Notes: a model not told the origin generated them from the sequence alone. A stretch of 64,000 nt of DNA from Anaerovibrio lipolyticus LB2005 (GCF_000621545.1 NZ_JHYA01000003.1:215807-279806); one strand, 5' to 3'. Counted from the first letter of the stretch, positions 1 to 7,758 are shown. Made by a program: numbers and translations.

Positions 1-19
1 ATATTTATTTTAATTATTA

Positions 20-955
20 TTAAACAGCACGCTTATAATTTTCAAGCTGCTCTATTCCCCTTGGCAAAGGCAGGCTGTCATAGGTGCTCTTAATGGAAGT
101 ATAAAGCTCCGCCTTTCTTTCAGTAGAGGTCTCCGGATTTCTCCATTCCTCGTACATCTTATGGGTTGCACGACTGGCTGCCAGAGTTTCCTGGGAATGA
201 ACCTGTATTTCAAAGGCCTGCCCGGATGGGCTGGTAGCATTCAGATGAACTGCCTTGTAGCGGCCATCCTTGTTGAGATATTTATTGTCAATTTCATCCA
301 AAGTGTAGCCCTTCTCCTCAAGGAGCGCCACAGTGTCACGAACCTTATCTGCCATTTCATCGTGGTTTACCACCTCAGTATATCTGAGGAGATCACCGGT
401 TTCAGAAACATATTCAAAATCCTGCTTTGGGGTTTCCCCTGCTTCCAGGGCCTTGTTGGTCTTGCGATCAATTTTGCTCTTGATACTGGAGGCTGTCTTA
501 ACGGAATACTCCAGCCCCTCCATGGAGGTACCCAGTCTATTGGCAATATCCAGCATATCCATAGTAATACGTGGTTCATTGGCCCGTGCCATATTATACG
601 CCACCTGAGCCCGCTGCTGACATCCTTCCAGAATATTATCCCCCTGGGATGCACTGCCGGAAATTACAACCTTGCCGTTTCTGTTACGATAAGGAATACC
701 ACCAAGGCGCATACTGTCTGTCAGGGCAGTTGCTGTGCTCATAAGGCCCAGCTGTGCCGCCGAGGCACTATTTACATTACCAAAGCTGCATGTAAATGCA
801 GACCAGGCAACCACGCCGGCAACGAGAAATGCCTTCCCTCTGCCAAGGTTGTCCAGCTTGGTTATTTCAATCATCCGTGATAAATCGTTGAGCTTGGTAT
901 TTTTCAAATATCTTCTCACCTTTTTCATGTAATTATTAACATCGTTTGTATCCAT
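20..955 (-). CDS. Exported protein with RelA/SpoT-like synthetase domain
   Basis: 311 residues. A hydrophobic signal-like stretch lies at about 41-67 (ends ASAAQ), so the C-terminal domain should be exported or membrane-tethered. Residues about 150-275 follow the order of motifs of the RelA/SpoT nucleotidyltransferase fold: a VKTASSIKSKI stretch at 152-162 (resembling the RVKS..SI..K substrate loop), GDLLRYT at 187-193 (D188 in the metal-ligand position), YKAVHL at 233-238, and FEIQVHS at 248-254 (E249 in the E-x-Q position), then H265 and YEEWR. A GAGGGGAAG ribosome site precedes the ATG. Known members make (p)ppGpp or (p)ppApp in the cytosol or serve as toxin domains. A secreted version is unusual, and activity is inferred. 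It is divergent from an exported peptidase. No adjacent immunity gene is evident, because the window ends 20 bases past the stop. Confidence 0.7.
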   Translation of the reverse strand: MDTNDVNNYMKKVRRYLKNTKLNDLSRMIEITKLDNLGRGKAFLVAGVVAWSAFTCSFGNVNSASAAQLGLMSTATALTDSMRLGGIPYRNRNGKVVISGSASQGDNILEGCQQRAQVAYNMARANEPRITMDMLDIANRLGTSMEGLEYSVKTASSIKSKIDRKTNKALEAGETPKQDFEYVSETGDLLRYTEVVNHDEMADKVRDTVALLEEKGYTLDEIDNKYLNKDGRYKAVHLNATSPSGQAFEIQVHSQETLAASRATHKMYEEWRNPETSTERKAELYTSIKSTYDSLPLPRGIEQLENYKRAV

Positions 956-1222
956 ACAGCTTCACTTCCCCTCTGTAATAAAATAGCTGAGATACATTGC
1001 AATAGCTTTAATGCTATTGTCTATGGTTATACTATAGCAATGAATTATGAATTTTAGTTGAAAGATATCACCAAATAAATAAATTTTTCATTGCATCTTA
1101 TTTTACAAGAATTAAGAGTCTAACATTTTATTTTTAATTAATACAGTATTAATTTAAATATAATGTATCCCATATTTAATAGTGATATGATGTTTCATAT
1201 ATAATATGATGAGGTGATGGGA
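956..1222. promoter_or_regulatory. AT-rich divergent promoter region
   Basis: This is the shared upstream region of the RelA-like gene and the M48 peptidase gene. It contains an inverted repeat CAATAGC-N6-GCTATTG near 1000-1020 and several AT-rich -10-like hexamers. No single promoter can be chosen with confidence. A GAGGTG ribosome site at 1211-1216 serves the rightward gene. Confidence 0.35.
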
Positions 1223-3004
1223 TTGAAAAAAATGGATTTGAAGAAAAAGGTAATGTACACTCTGAGCACTGGTCTGCTGGCGTGTACCTTTTCATTTGCT
1301 CCCCTTTCTGCGCCTTCAGTAGCAGAGGCTGCAGACTGGGGTTTAATCGGCAACATCTTTGGCACTGTTTCACAGGCTGCCATGGAATACGATCAAGTAC
1401 AGACCTATTTGCTGAATTGGGGCAACAGCCCTGAAACCCAGCAAAAGACCCTGAATGAAACCGTTGAAAAATATGGTCTTGATACCTCTGTAGAGCACAA
1501 CGAGCGGGTATCCCGGGTTCTGAACCAGCTTATAGACCACGGCCATTACGCCATGGAGCCAAACAGCCTGCCATTCAGATGGCGTGTTATCAATAATGAT
1601 GAGTGGAATGCGGCCTGCTATCCAAATGATTTTATTGAAGTAAATAGTGGCCTTCTGAATGATCTCCACAGTGATGACGCACTGGCAGCAGTAATGTCCC
1701 ATGAGATGATTCATGGCCTTCATCAGCACATTGCAAAGGATGCCCCAAAGCAGGTCCTTTATAAATACGGTACAGCACTTCTCACCATGAAAGCAGATGT
1801 GCTCCAGGCTACTTTGGGATCTTATATTGGAAATTACATTTCCGTAAAAAACACCACCAACCTGTCTGAGGCTGATGCAGATGAATATGGCTTCTATCTC
1901 CACTGCAGTGCTGGCTTTAACCCTGGTGGCTTCTCTGCCATGACCCTAAATATGGCCAAGGGGGATAATACTGATCGCAACATTATAAAGGAAATTTTTA
2001 CGGGAGCCTATAACCATCCAGCTTCTCAAAAGCGCTTTGAGCAAGCCCAGCAGCGTATGGAAGAATATGGCTACAACCATGTAAAGGTAAAAAATGGTAC
2101 TGAAATTTTCATTGATGACAAGCATTTCATGACTGCAGGGGAAACACCTGAGCTGGCTGACTGGGAAAATGCTTATCTTATTGCCGGTGGTATCTGCAAG
2201 GGTATCCACGACTATTCCACCGTTGAGGCTTGGGGCTTTGGCACTCCTGATTTCCTCAGTGACATTGCCTATAAGGATCTGAAAAATGCCCTGAATGATC
2301 CTTCTCTTTCTGCCAGTCTTCAGACCATGCTTACTAATGCTTATGCCTTAGATATCCATGATAATGATTACAGGAGCACCAAGGCAAAGCTGAGAAAGGC
2401 TGAAAAGGAGCGCAATGACAAGATTACCAAGCGCCAAAAGGAGGTAATGTCCGCTGAAAATGCTTCCTCCTATGAAGGTCATTTTGAAGGTTACACCAAG
2501 CTTGGGCTTAATGTTTTGGCCTACAAGGAGGCTGAAAAGGCCTACAAGGCAGATCCAAACAGCTATATTCAAACTGGAAATATGTCCCGTGCCTTGAATG
2601 CCCTTAATGCCGAATACAGGGAAAAGCATAACACCTGGAATGATGATTATACCCAGAAGGCTATTGAATATACTGATAAGGCCCTTAAAATCTGCCAGGA
2701 CAACTCCATTGATGATACCTACTGGCTTTACAGCAATATGGCTTACTATCAGATGCAGGCTCAGAACTACGCAACCTCCAACGAGGCAGCATTAAAAGCC
2801 ATCAGCCTTAAGCCTGATGAAAAGAGCAACTATCGTTTTGTTGGTTACAATAGCTTAATGCTGGGGGATAAGGGCAGTGCAGTTAAGTATTATTCTCTCT
2901 ATCTGAACCACGGTGGTGATAGGGAAATGGTGCCATCAGAGCTTTCCAATGAAGTTCAGGCAAATGCCAGAACCCTTGAAGAAATTTACGACGCCAACGA
3001 GTAA
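1223..3004 (+). CDS. Exported M48-type metallopeptidase with C-terminal TPRs
   Basis: About 593 residues. The N-terminus is a classic signal peptide (KKK, hydrophobic core, then SVAEA-A). The zinc site is visible as HEMIH (H160, H164) with the downstream glutamate motif EADAD (E216, D220), as in M48 (HtpX/BepA-like) proteases. The C-terminal half, from about residue 400, has TPR-like helical repeats (YxxAEKAYKADPN, NEAALKAISLKPD), giving a BepA-like architecture. It is probably a periplasmic protease or chaperone for envelope proteins. The start is taken as TTG 1223, six bases after GAGGTG; ATG 1232 is the alternative, and the upstream GTG/ATG overlap the ribosome site. A strong terminator follows. 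Confidence 0.8.
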   Translation: MKKMDLKKKVMYTLSTGLLACTFSFAPLSAPSVAEAADWGLIGNIFGTVSQAAMEYDQVQTYLLNWGNSPETQQKTLNETVEKYGLDTSVEHNERVSRVLNQLIDHGHYAMEPNSLPFRWRVINNDEWNAACYPNDFIEVNSGLLNDLHSDDALAAVMSHEMIHGLHQHIAKDAPKQVLYKYGTALLTMKADVLQATLGSYIGNYISVKNTTNLSEADADEYGFYLHCSAGFNPGGFSAMTLNMAKGDNTDRNIIKEIFTGAYNHPASQKRFEQAQQRMEEYGYNHVKVKNGTEIFIDDKHFMTAGETPELADWENAYLIAGGICKGIHDYSTVEAWGFGTPDFLSDIAYKDLKNALNDPSLSASLQTMLTNAYALDIHDNDYRSTKAKLRKAEKERNDKITKRQKEVMSAENASSYEGHFEGYTKLGLNVLAYKEAEKAYKADPNSYIQTGNMSRALNALNAEYREKHNTWNDDYTQKAIEYTDKALKICQDNSIDDTYWLYSNMAYYQMQAQNYATSNEAALKAISLKPDEKSNYRFVGYNSLMLGDKGSAVKYYSLYLNHGGDREMVPSELSNEVQANARTLEEIYDANE

Positions 3005-3025
3005 AATTTTATACACAGGCAACTT

Positions 3026-3058
3026 AAAAGGACGCAACTGAGTTTGCGTCCTTTTTTT
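3026..3058 (+). terminator. Rho-independent terminator after the M48 peptidase
   Basis: AAGGACGCAA and TTGCGTCCTT form a 10-bp stem with a four-base loop, followed by seven T residues. It lies 22 bases after the stop codon. Confidence 0.9.
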
Positions 3059-3075
3059 GCTTTAAAATATTAAAT

Positions 3076-3161
3076 TAATCCACAGTTTTCTTGGGAAATC
3101 CACAATTTATCAAAGGGTTATACAGAGTTATTCACAGGATATCTGTGGACTGTGTGGATTA
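3076..3161. repeat. Cluster of DnaA-box-like 9-mers beside rep
   Basis: Near-matches to TTATCCACA occur at 3076-3084 (TAATCCACA), 3096-3104 (AAATCCACA), 3128-3136 (TTATTCACA) and, inverted, 3153-3161 (TGTGGATTA, overlapping the rep stop codon). A further TGTGGAC core lies at 3144-3150. Four near-boxes in 86 bases is far above chance and fits an origin that recruits host DnaA. The cluster lies at the opposite end of rep from the iterons. Confidence 0.6.
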
Positions 3162-4715
3162 CTCAAGGATATCCGCTATGGATGTTTTACCAACGATGCT
3201 CTGAATCTCGGAAATATTCAGCTTGGCATCAAGACACTGCTGTAAAAATTCCTTGCTGATTTTCTGGCCATTAACCAGCACAGTAAGCACCAGCTGGTTT
3301 TTCAGAGCTTCCTTGACAGAGCTGCTGTGTTCCTCAACTGGAACCATTTCAGCCTCAGGCACATCCTCAACAGCATCAAGGATAGCTGCATCATCTGCCT
3401 CAAATGTATCATTATCCTCAGCATCTGGTGTTGCCTTAACTGCTTCAGCCTCAACCCTCTCCTGGGCTGCTGAAAATTCTGATACATTTTGGTCATATAT
3501 AGACCCAACATTATCCATAAGGGAAGAAAAATCTCCCTTTTGATAGCATTTTATAAACTGGGCCTTGTCAATATCGCCCAATAATTTATCCACAACCTCG
3601 TCCATATCCCCAGCCTTGGCTTTGGCCATAATAACCTCCCGGGACATTTCACCAATGCCACGGGAAATAAGGAATTCCTCGCATGCCTTGTCGCTGCTGT
3701 CTTCCGCCATTTTATTCTGTTCGAACAAATCAAACTGCATGACAGCCTTCTTGGCATTACCAGCATAATCCTGCTCAATGGCCTTGCGCATATAGGCGGG
3801 AATATTCTTCACCCCGTGCTGGGTAAGGGTATACTGCACATTGTCCCTGATGCGTTTGGCGTCATAGTTCCTTATTAGACGGTTGGCCACGATTTTGCCA
3901 ATACCATATTTAAGGAGAATATCCACCAGATCATCCTCAGCAACGGTAATATTGTCCTCAACATCCGGAGAATCGCTCTTTTTGCTGAGGTAGAACTTGA
4001 AGCCGGTAATGGTGCGGCTTGGCTTGATTTTATCATATTCGATATAATAGCCGGTATGGCTGTTTATATCATTAACGGAATAGTTTATAACGGACCTTAT
4101 AAATACGGATACATTCTGGTATCTGTCTTCAACTCCCATATATTCACGCAGCTGTTCCAAAGAAAATTCACGCTCTATGACCCCAGAGTTTTTAAATTTC
4201 TCAAAGCCCTGGTACTGCAAAAGAAGCTCCAACAGCTTTATTGAATGGGTGGACTTCAGGGAAAAGATAGAGCTGGCTGAAATCTGGGTATAAGGCTTGC
4301 CCGCCAGTTCCAGTACATAAGGGGCAAAATCCTTATGCAGCTCAATGGAAAGCATACCCTTGGCCTTATCAAATTCAAATTTTGGAAAAGGCACCACAGA
4401 TATGTATTTTCCTTCTTCCTCGTTGTCCTTCAGCACAGCCTGCATACCCTGAAGGTTACGACAAAAACCCTTCAGACGTGAATAGTACACGTTGTTGCCA
4501 CCAAACATCTTGATGACCTCAACTGAAGGAATACTTACTACTTTGTTTTCAGTAGGCTCACCAGCCTTGAGCTGGGGCCTCAGACTGGCCAAGGCCAGAT
4601 AGAATAGCCTGGCCTCCATGAGATTTGAAAAGATGGAGGGGGACTCTATCAGGGTGTTGGCCTGAAGTATTATTTGCTTGGTCTTTTTCTTATGACTGCT
4701 AAGTTTTGTATTCAT
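3159..4715 (-). CDS. Replication initiator protein, Rep_3 (RepB) family
   Basis: 518 residues from ATG 4715. The N-terminal half carries the Rep_3 pattern: TLIESPSIFSNLMEARLFYLALASL at about 21-45, the YYSRLKGFC region, and a second winged-helix part with SIKLLELLLQY. This family binds iterons and opens the origin for theta replication. The C-terminal half (about 250-518) is unusually long; it includes an acidic low-complexity part rich in E, D and A at about 400-465 and a conserved-looking tail. The ATG at 4715 has AAGGAAAG upstream, whereas the longer frame start at 4793 would run through two iterons, so 4715 is preferred. The iteron array directly upstream suggests autoregulation. One iteron copy lies inside this gene at 3480-3496. 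Confidence 0.9.
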   Translation of the reverse strand: MNTKLSSHKKKTKQIILQANTLIESPSIFSNLMEARLFYLALASLRPQLKAGEPTENKVVSIPSVEVIKMFGGNNVYYSRLKGFCRNLQGMQAVLKDNEEEGKYISVVPFPKFEFDKAKGMLSIELHKDFAPYVLELAGKPYTQISASSIFSLKSTHSIKLLELLLQYQGFEKFKNSGVIEREFSLEQLREYMGVEDRYQNVSVFIRSVINYSVNDINSHTGYYIEYDKIKPSRTITGFKFYLSKKSDSPDVEDNITVAEDDLVDILLKYGIGKIVANRLIRNYDAKRIRDNVQYTLTQHGVKNIPAYMRKAIEQDYAGNAKKAVMQFDLFEQNKMAEDSSDKACEEFLISRGIGEMSREVIMAKAKAGDMDEVVDKLLGDIDKAQFIKCYQKGDFSSLMDNVGSIYDQNVSEFSAAQERVEAEAVKATPDAEDNDTFEADDAAILDAVEDVPEAEMVPVEEHSSSVKEALKNQLVLTVLVNGQKISKEFLQQCLDAKLNISEIQSIVGKTSIADILE

Positions 4716-4750
4716 CCCTTTGCTTTCCTTATATGTAAAGTTTAGGTAAT

Positions 4751-5772
4751 CCGACCGTCTTGTATCAAACTTTTCATTTGGAAAAGGATACACGACCTCA
4801 ATGTATCAATCTTACGCGACCATTATAACATTATATGAGTAAAATGTATAATACTTTTTGATATTTTTTTCATAAATGTTACATTTATGTCGTGTGTCGT
4901 ATCGTCCCGTGTTGTGTGGCTTCGTGCAGCTTCGTGTCGTGTTGTTTCATGATTTTTCATTAATACATAACCTTATTGTATAAAAAACTTCTAAAATCTA
5001 TGATACAATTAGGTCATATATGAACTAAAATGTAACAAAATTTCATATAGATGACTGAATTGTATCTTTAAATTTAATTACATGACTTGATTGTATCATA
5101 ATCTTCAGCTTATAACACTAATATTTATGTTACAATTCAGTCATGTATTCTAAATTCATGATACAATACAGTCATATATAGGTTATACATTACCTAATTG
5201 TATCTTTTTTTAGTGATTTCATTTAAAACTAATGATACATTTCAGTAACCTATTGTTACAATTAGGTCATTTATACTCTTTTTTATCATTTTTCTTCTAT
5301 ATTATATGATACAATCCGGTCATGTTTTACTGATTTTAGCCTTGCAGCCAGTCTTTTCAGGCCGAGCCAGCTCTATATTACACAAAAAATGGTAACTATA
5401 ACCTCCTTTTTTTCTGTCTGCTGAAATTATGCTACACTCTTAATACTAGAATAGGGGATGAAATTACATTTAAATAGATGACCATAATGTATCATCTGTT
5501 TAAATTTCCTTTTCTGAAAAGGACTATAGGAGACCAAATTGTATCTAAGCTTCACCTGTATCCCTGATAACTACTGACTTTTCCACAGATACATGACCTA
5601 ATTGTATAGTTCATTGGTATTTTTCACAGTCAATTATGTTATATATGATACAATTCAGTCATGTAATACTACAATAAGGTAATCTTTAAGATACAATTCC
5701 GTCATCTATATGATACATTTTGGTACGGCTTATGATACAATTACATCAGCTAAAGTATACATTTCAGTCGCA
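4751..5772. repeat. Iteron array (about 22 copies), plasmid-type origin
   Basis: A 17-bp element, consensus TGATACAATTNNGTCAT, recurs in both orientations. Forward copies start near 5001, 5128, 5159, 5233, 5254, 5307, 5646, 5668, 5689, 5711, 5733 and 5755. Inverted copies start near 4751, 4792, 4834, 4967, 5051, 5082, 5191, 5478, 5531 and 5593. Some are degenerate (for example TGATACATTTCAGTAAC). Spacing is irregular, unlike a CRISPR. The first copies sit between the rep ATG and the rest of the array and so probably overlap the rep promoter. This is the expected binding ground for the Rep_3 protein and marks the replication origin. No gene is seen in this stretch. Confidence 0.92.
4888..4946. 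repeat. TCGTGT-rich short repeat block inside the origin
   Basis: Between iterons lies a GC-richer block in which CGTG or TCGT words recur about eight times (GTCGTGT, TCGTAT, CCGTGT, TTCGTGCAGC, TTCGTGTCGTGT). It is unlike the flanking AT-rich iteron DNA and may be a second protein-binding array. Confidence 0.5.
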
Positions 5773-5784
5773 TATAATGGCTGT

Positions 5785-5924
5785 AACCCTTGATATATAA
5801 GGATTTACCGCCAGGTAAAAACTATAAAAACATATAAAATACATATAAAGAAATAAAACACACAGATATCAACAGAAATCTCTGGATAAGAAGATGGGGG
5901 AGTGGTTGCTGTGTGTTTTTTTTT
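5785..5924 (+). ncRNA. Possible small transcript ending in a terminator, origin-proximal
   Basis: A TATAAT at 5773-5778 (with a poor -35) is followed by a hairpin TTTACC-GCCA-GGTAAA near 5803-5818. Then comes a long-armed hairpin with perfect 11-bp arms, AAAACACACAG at 5855-5865 and CTGTGTGTTTT at 5909-5919, running into a T tract to 5924. No gene precedes this terminator on the plus strand, which suggests an untranslated RNA from the origin. The promoter is the weak part of the call. Confidence 0.35.
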
Positions 5925-5955
5925 ATTATTTGTAGTAAGTAATGTAATTAGGGAC

Positions 5956-5984
5956 TTGCTTTATTTTTAAAAAAATACTAATAT
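5956..5984 (+). promoter_or_regulatory. parA promoter
   Basis: TTGCTT (5956-5961), a 17-base spacer and TAATAT (5979-5984). Downstream, 6018-6045 holds an inverted repeat (AACATTTA, 12 bases, TAAATGTT) just before the ribosome site. It is a candidate operator or centromere site for the ParA/RHH pair. Confidence 0.55.
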
Positions 5985-6017
5985 AACAGTATTATAGTAA
6001 TATTAAAGTTATAAATT

Positions 6018-6045
6018 AACATTTATCTAACATTATATAAATGTT
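6018..6045. repeat. Inverted repeat upstream of parA (candidate partition site)
   Basis: AACATTTA and TAAATGTT form perfect 8-bp arms around 12 AT-rich bases. Similar AT-rich words (AATAAAT, TAAATGTT, AACATTA) recur in the parA-parB gap and after parB. Ribbon-helix-helix partition proteins usually bind such repeats. The site assignment is inference. Confidence 0.4.
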
Positions 6046-6071
6046 TAATTACTGTAAAATGAGGTGTATAA

Positions 6072-6830
6072 ATGGAAATAATTGCGTTTTCAAACAAGAA
6101 GGGTGGTACAGGAAAAACCACCTCTGCCATTAATTTTTGTGCAGCACTGGGAAGAAAAGGATATAAGGTATTGGCCATAGATCTCGATCCCCAGGCAAAC
6201 TTCACAGCTGATTCCGGGGGAGAGGCTATTGGTACAGTAGCAGGAACCTTTGATTTTATTTTGGGAGCCCCTTTGGAGGATGTGGTACAGCACAATGAGT
6301 ATTATGACTTTATGGGTGCCGATAAGCGCATTGAGAACCAGAGAAATAAGTTTGAGGAAAAGGGCTCAGATTTCTTATTAAAGAAAGCCTTGGCTAAGGT
6401 AGAGGGCTATGATTTCGTGGTTCTGGATACAGCTCCTAGTATGTCCGGTATCGTATTTTTGGCACTGGTGGCCTGCAACCGGGTTATTGGCGTATGTGAT
6501 GCTGATCAGCGAAGTGTTACCGGGCTTGGTGATTTGTATTCTGCAATTCAAAGTGCAGCTGATTATAATCCAGGACTGAAAATTGACGGTATTCTTATTA
6601 CGAGGGATGTTCCCCGGACCCAGGCAAACAAGTTTGCAGTGGATGTATTCCATCAGGCTGCAGCCCAAATCAACAGTATTGTTTTTAATACACATATAAA
6701 GGAGCGTACAGTATTCCATCAGTGTACTGCCCTTCATACCAATGTATTTAATGTGGACGCCAGATCTGATGGTGCCAAGGATTATGAGGCATTTACCGAT
6801 GAGGTCCTGGAGCTGTTTAAAAAAGATTAA
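6072..6830 (+). CDS. parA: ParA-family partition ATPase
   Basis: 252 residues. The deviant Walker A motif KKGGTGKTT is at about 9-17, then AIDLDPQANFT (Walker A' region), and VLDTAPSMSG (Walker B). There is no N-terminal DNA-binding extension, so it is a short type Ib-like ParA. It drives segregation of the replicon together with a centromere-binding partner. GAGGTG lies six bases before the ATG. The next gene encodes a ribbon-helix-helix protein 81 bases downstream, the standard parAB arrangement. Its position next to rep and the iterons supports plasmid maintenance rather than MinD-like or chromosomal Soj functions. Confidence 0.92.
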   Translation: MEIIAFSNKKGGTGKTTSAINFCAALGRKGYKVLAIDLDPQANFTADSGGEAIGTVAGTFDFILGAPLEDVVQHNEYYDFMGADKRIENQRNKFEEKGSDFLLKKALAKVEGYDFVVLDTAPSMSGIVFLALVACNRVIGVCDADQRSVTGLGDLYSAIQSAADYNPGLKIDGILITRDVPRTQANKFAVDVFHQAAAQINSIVFNTHIKERTVFHQCTALHTNVFNVDARSDGAKDYEAFTDEVLELFKKD

Positions 6831-6911
6831 AAAAGCAATATATTAATTTTTAATAAATGTTAAAAAAATGCTAATTTAAAGATAGAATAACATTAAATTG
6901 AGGTGAAAATA

Positions 6912-7274
6912 ATGGCAAAGAAATTAGACCTTAATAATACTGCAGCGGCATTGGGAGATTTTACCGGCAGAGCAAAACCAGTTGTTCCACTTCAGCAGGA
7001 AGAAGAAAAAATTACTGAACCAGTGGTGCAGGCTGCTTCTATAGCTACTATAAATGAAGAACAGACACATGACCAAAATGTATCAGAAAATAATGTGGCA
7101 CCTAAAAGACGTGGACGGCCAACAAAGGCAATAAAAAAAGATTCCAGGCTGTCCGTCTATATGACTGAGGAATTAAAAGGACGTTTGGAAGCATTGGCAG
7201 ATAAAAAGAGTATGAGCATGAATACCATAATAACAGCTGCTCTTATGGATTATTGTGAAAGCAATGGAATGTAA
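6912..7274 (+). CDS. Ribbon-helix-helix centromere-binding protein (ParB-like partner)
   Basis: 120 residues from ATG 6912, six bases after GAGGTG; the GTG three codons earlier lies in that ribosome site. The N-terminal 60 residues are flexible and contain DQNVS. The C-terminal part after RRGRPTKAIKKDSRL has the RHH pattern: a beta strand LSVYMTEELKGRLEALADKK, then MSMNTIITAALMDYC. Together with ParA it should bind the partition site and repress its own operon. Odd feature: the codons for DQNVS (7069-7085) form a complete copy of the origin iteron, and an identical 20-base copy is present inside rep. Confidence 0.8.
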   Translation: MAKKLDLNNTAAALGDFTGRAKPVVPLQQEEEKITEPVVQAASIATINEEQTHDQNVSENNVAPKRRGRPTKAIKKDSRLSVYMTEELKGRLEALADKKSMSMNTIITAALMDYCESNGM

Positions 7275-7295
7275 TATCAATGCTATATAAAATGT

Positions 7296-7333
7296 AAATA
7301 AATATTAAAATAATGTTATTAAAATATTTATTT
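7296..7333. repeat. Inverted repeat after parB (candidate partition site)
   Basis: AAATAAATATT (7296-7306) and AATATTTATTT (7323-7333) are perfect 11-bp inverted arms. The sequence is very AT-rich and similar in composition to the repeat upstream of parA. It could be part of the centromere. Confidence 0.35.
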
Positions 7334-7363
7334 AAGAATAAAATAATGGTTTTATAGCAAAAC

Positions 7364-7397
7364 AAAAGGCTCGTCCCCAACAGGGCGAGCCTTTTAA
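7364..7397. terminator. Bidirectional terminator between parB and a small minus-strand gene
   Basis: AAGGCTCG and CGAGCCTT form the stem around TCCCCAACAGGG, with A residues on the left and T residues on the right. It can terminate both the par operon and the convergent small gene. Confidence 0.8.
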
Positions 7398-7412
7398 AAT
7401 ACCCACAATTTA

Positions 7413-7571
7413 CTAATACTTTTTGCCATATACATCTTCTTCCTGTCCAATTTCTTCTTCTTCATCAGGAAAATGGCGATCATCAATATCAGGATGCAGA
7501 GGGTCTGCGTCCTGCCAGGCTTCCTTTTCCGAACCGTCATATTCCTGCCACCATTTCTTAGGCCCTTTCAT
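7413..7571 (-). CDS. Small acidic protein (52 aa), unknown function
   Basis: The ATG at 7571 is preceded by a strong GGAGGGGAG ribosome site. The translation begins MKGPKKWWQEYDGSEKEAW, continues with PLHPDIDDRHFPDEEEE and ends VYGKKY. It is highly acidic in the middle, soluble, and has no membrane segment. It ends next to a bidirectional terminator, which supports it as a true gene. I do not recognise the family. Confidence 0.65.
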   Translation of the reverse strand: MKGPKKWWQEYDGSEKEAWQDADPLHPDIDDRHFPDEEEEIGQEEDVYGKKY

Positions 7572-7758
7572 ATCGCTCCCCTCCTTTCCAAAATTTTTCT
7601 TATCTAATTATACCATTTTCAAAACAAAAAATATCAGAAGTTTTTGAAAATTCAGAGGTACTAAAAAAGAAGGATTTTGATAAGAAATGTAAAATATATT
7701 TAAAGTAAAGTATTAATGTGATTGAGTCCATCTTCCTTCTGTACAGGAGGCGAATATC

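Noticed and set aside
161..880. A 239-codon open frame on the plus strand opposite the RelA-like gene
   Set aside because: It is cysteine- and isoleucine-rich, has no ribosome site and is antisense to a gene with clear domain motifs.
4716..4793. N-terminal extension of Rep to the ATG at 4793
   Set aside because: The extension overlaps two iterons (4751, 4792) and lacks a ribosome site, whereas ATG 4715 has AAGGAAAG upstream.
4751..5772. CRISPR-like repeat array
   Set aside because: Repeats are 17 bp, in both orientations, irregularly spaced and degenerate, and no cas genes are near. They fit replication iterons.
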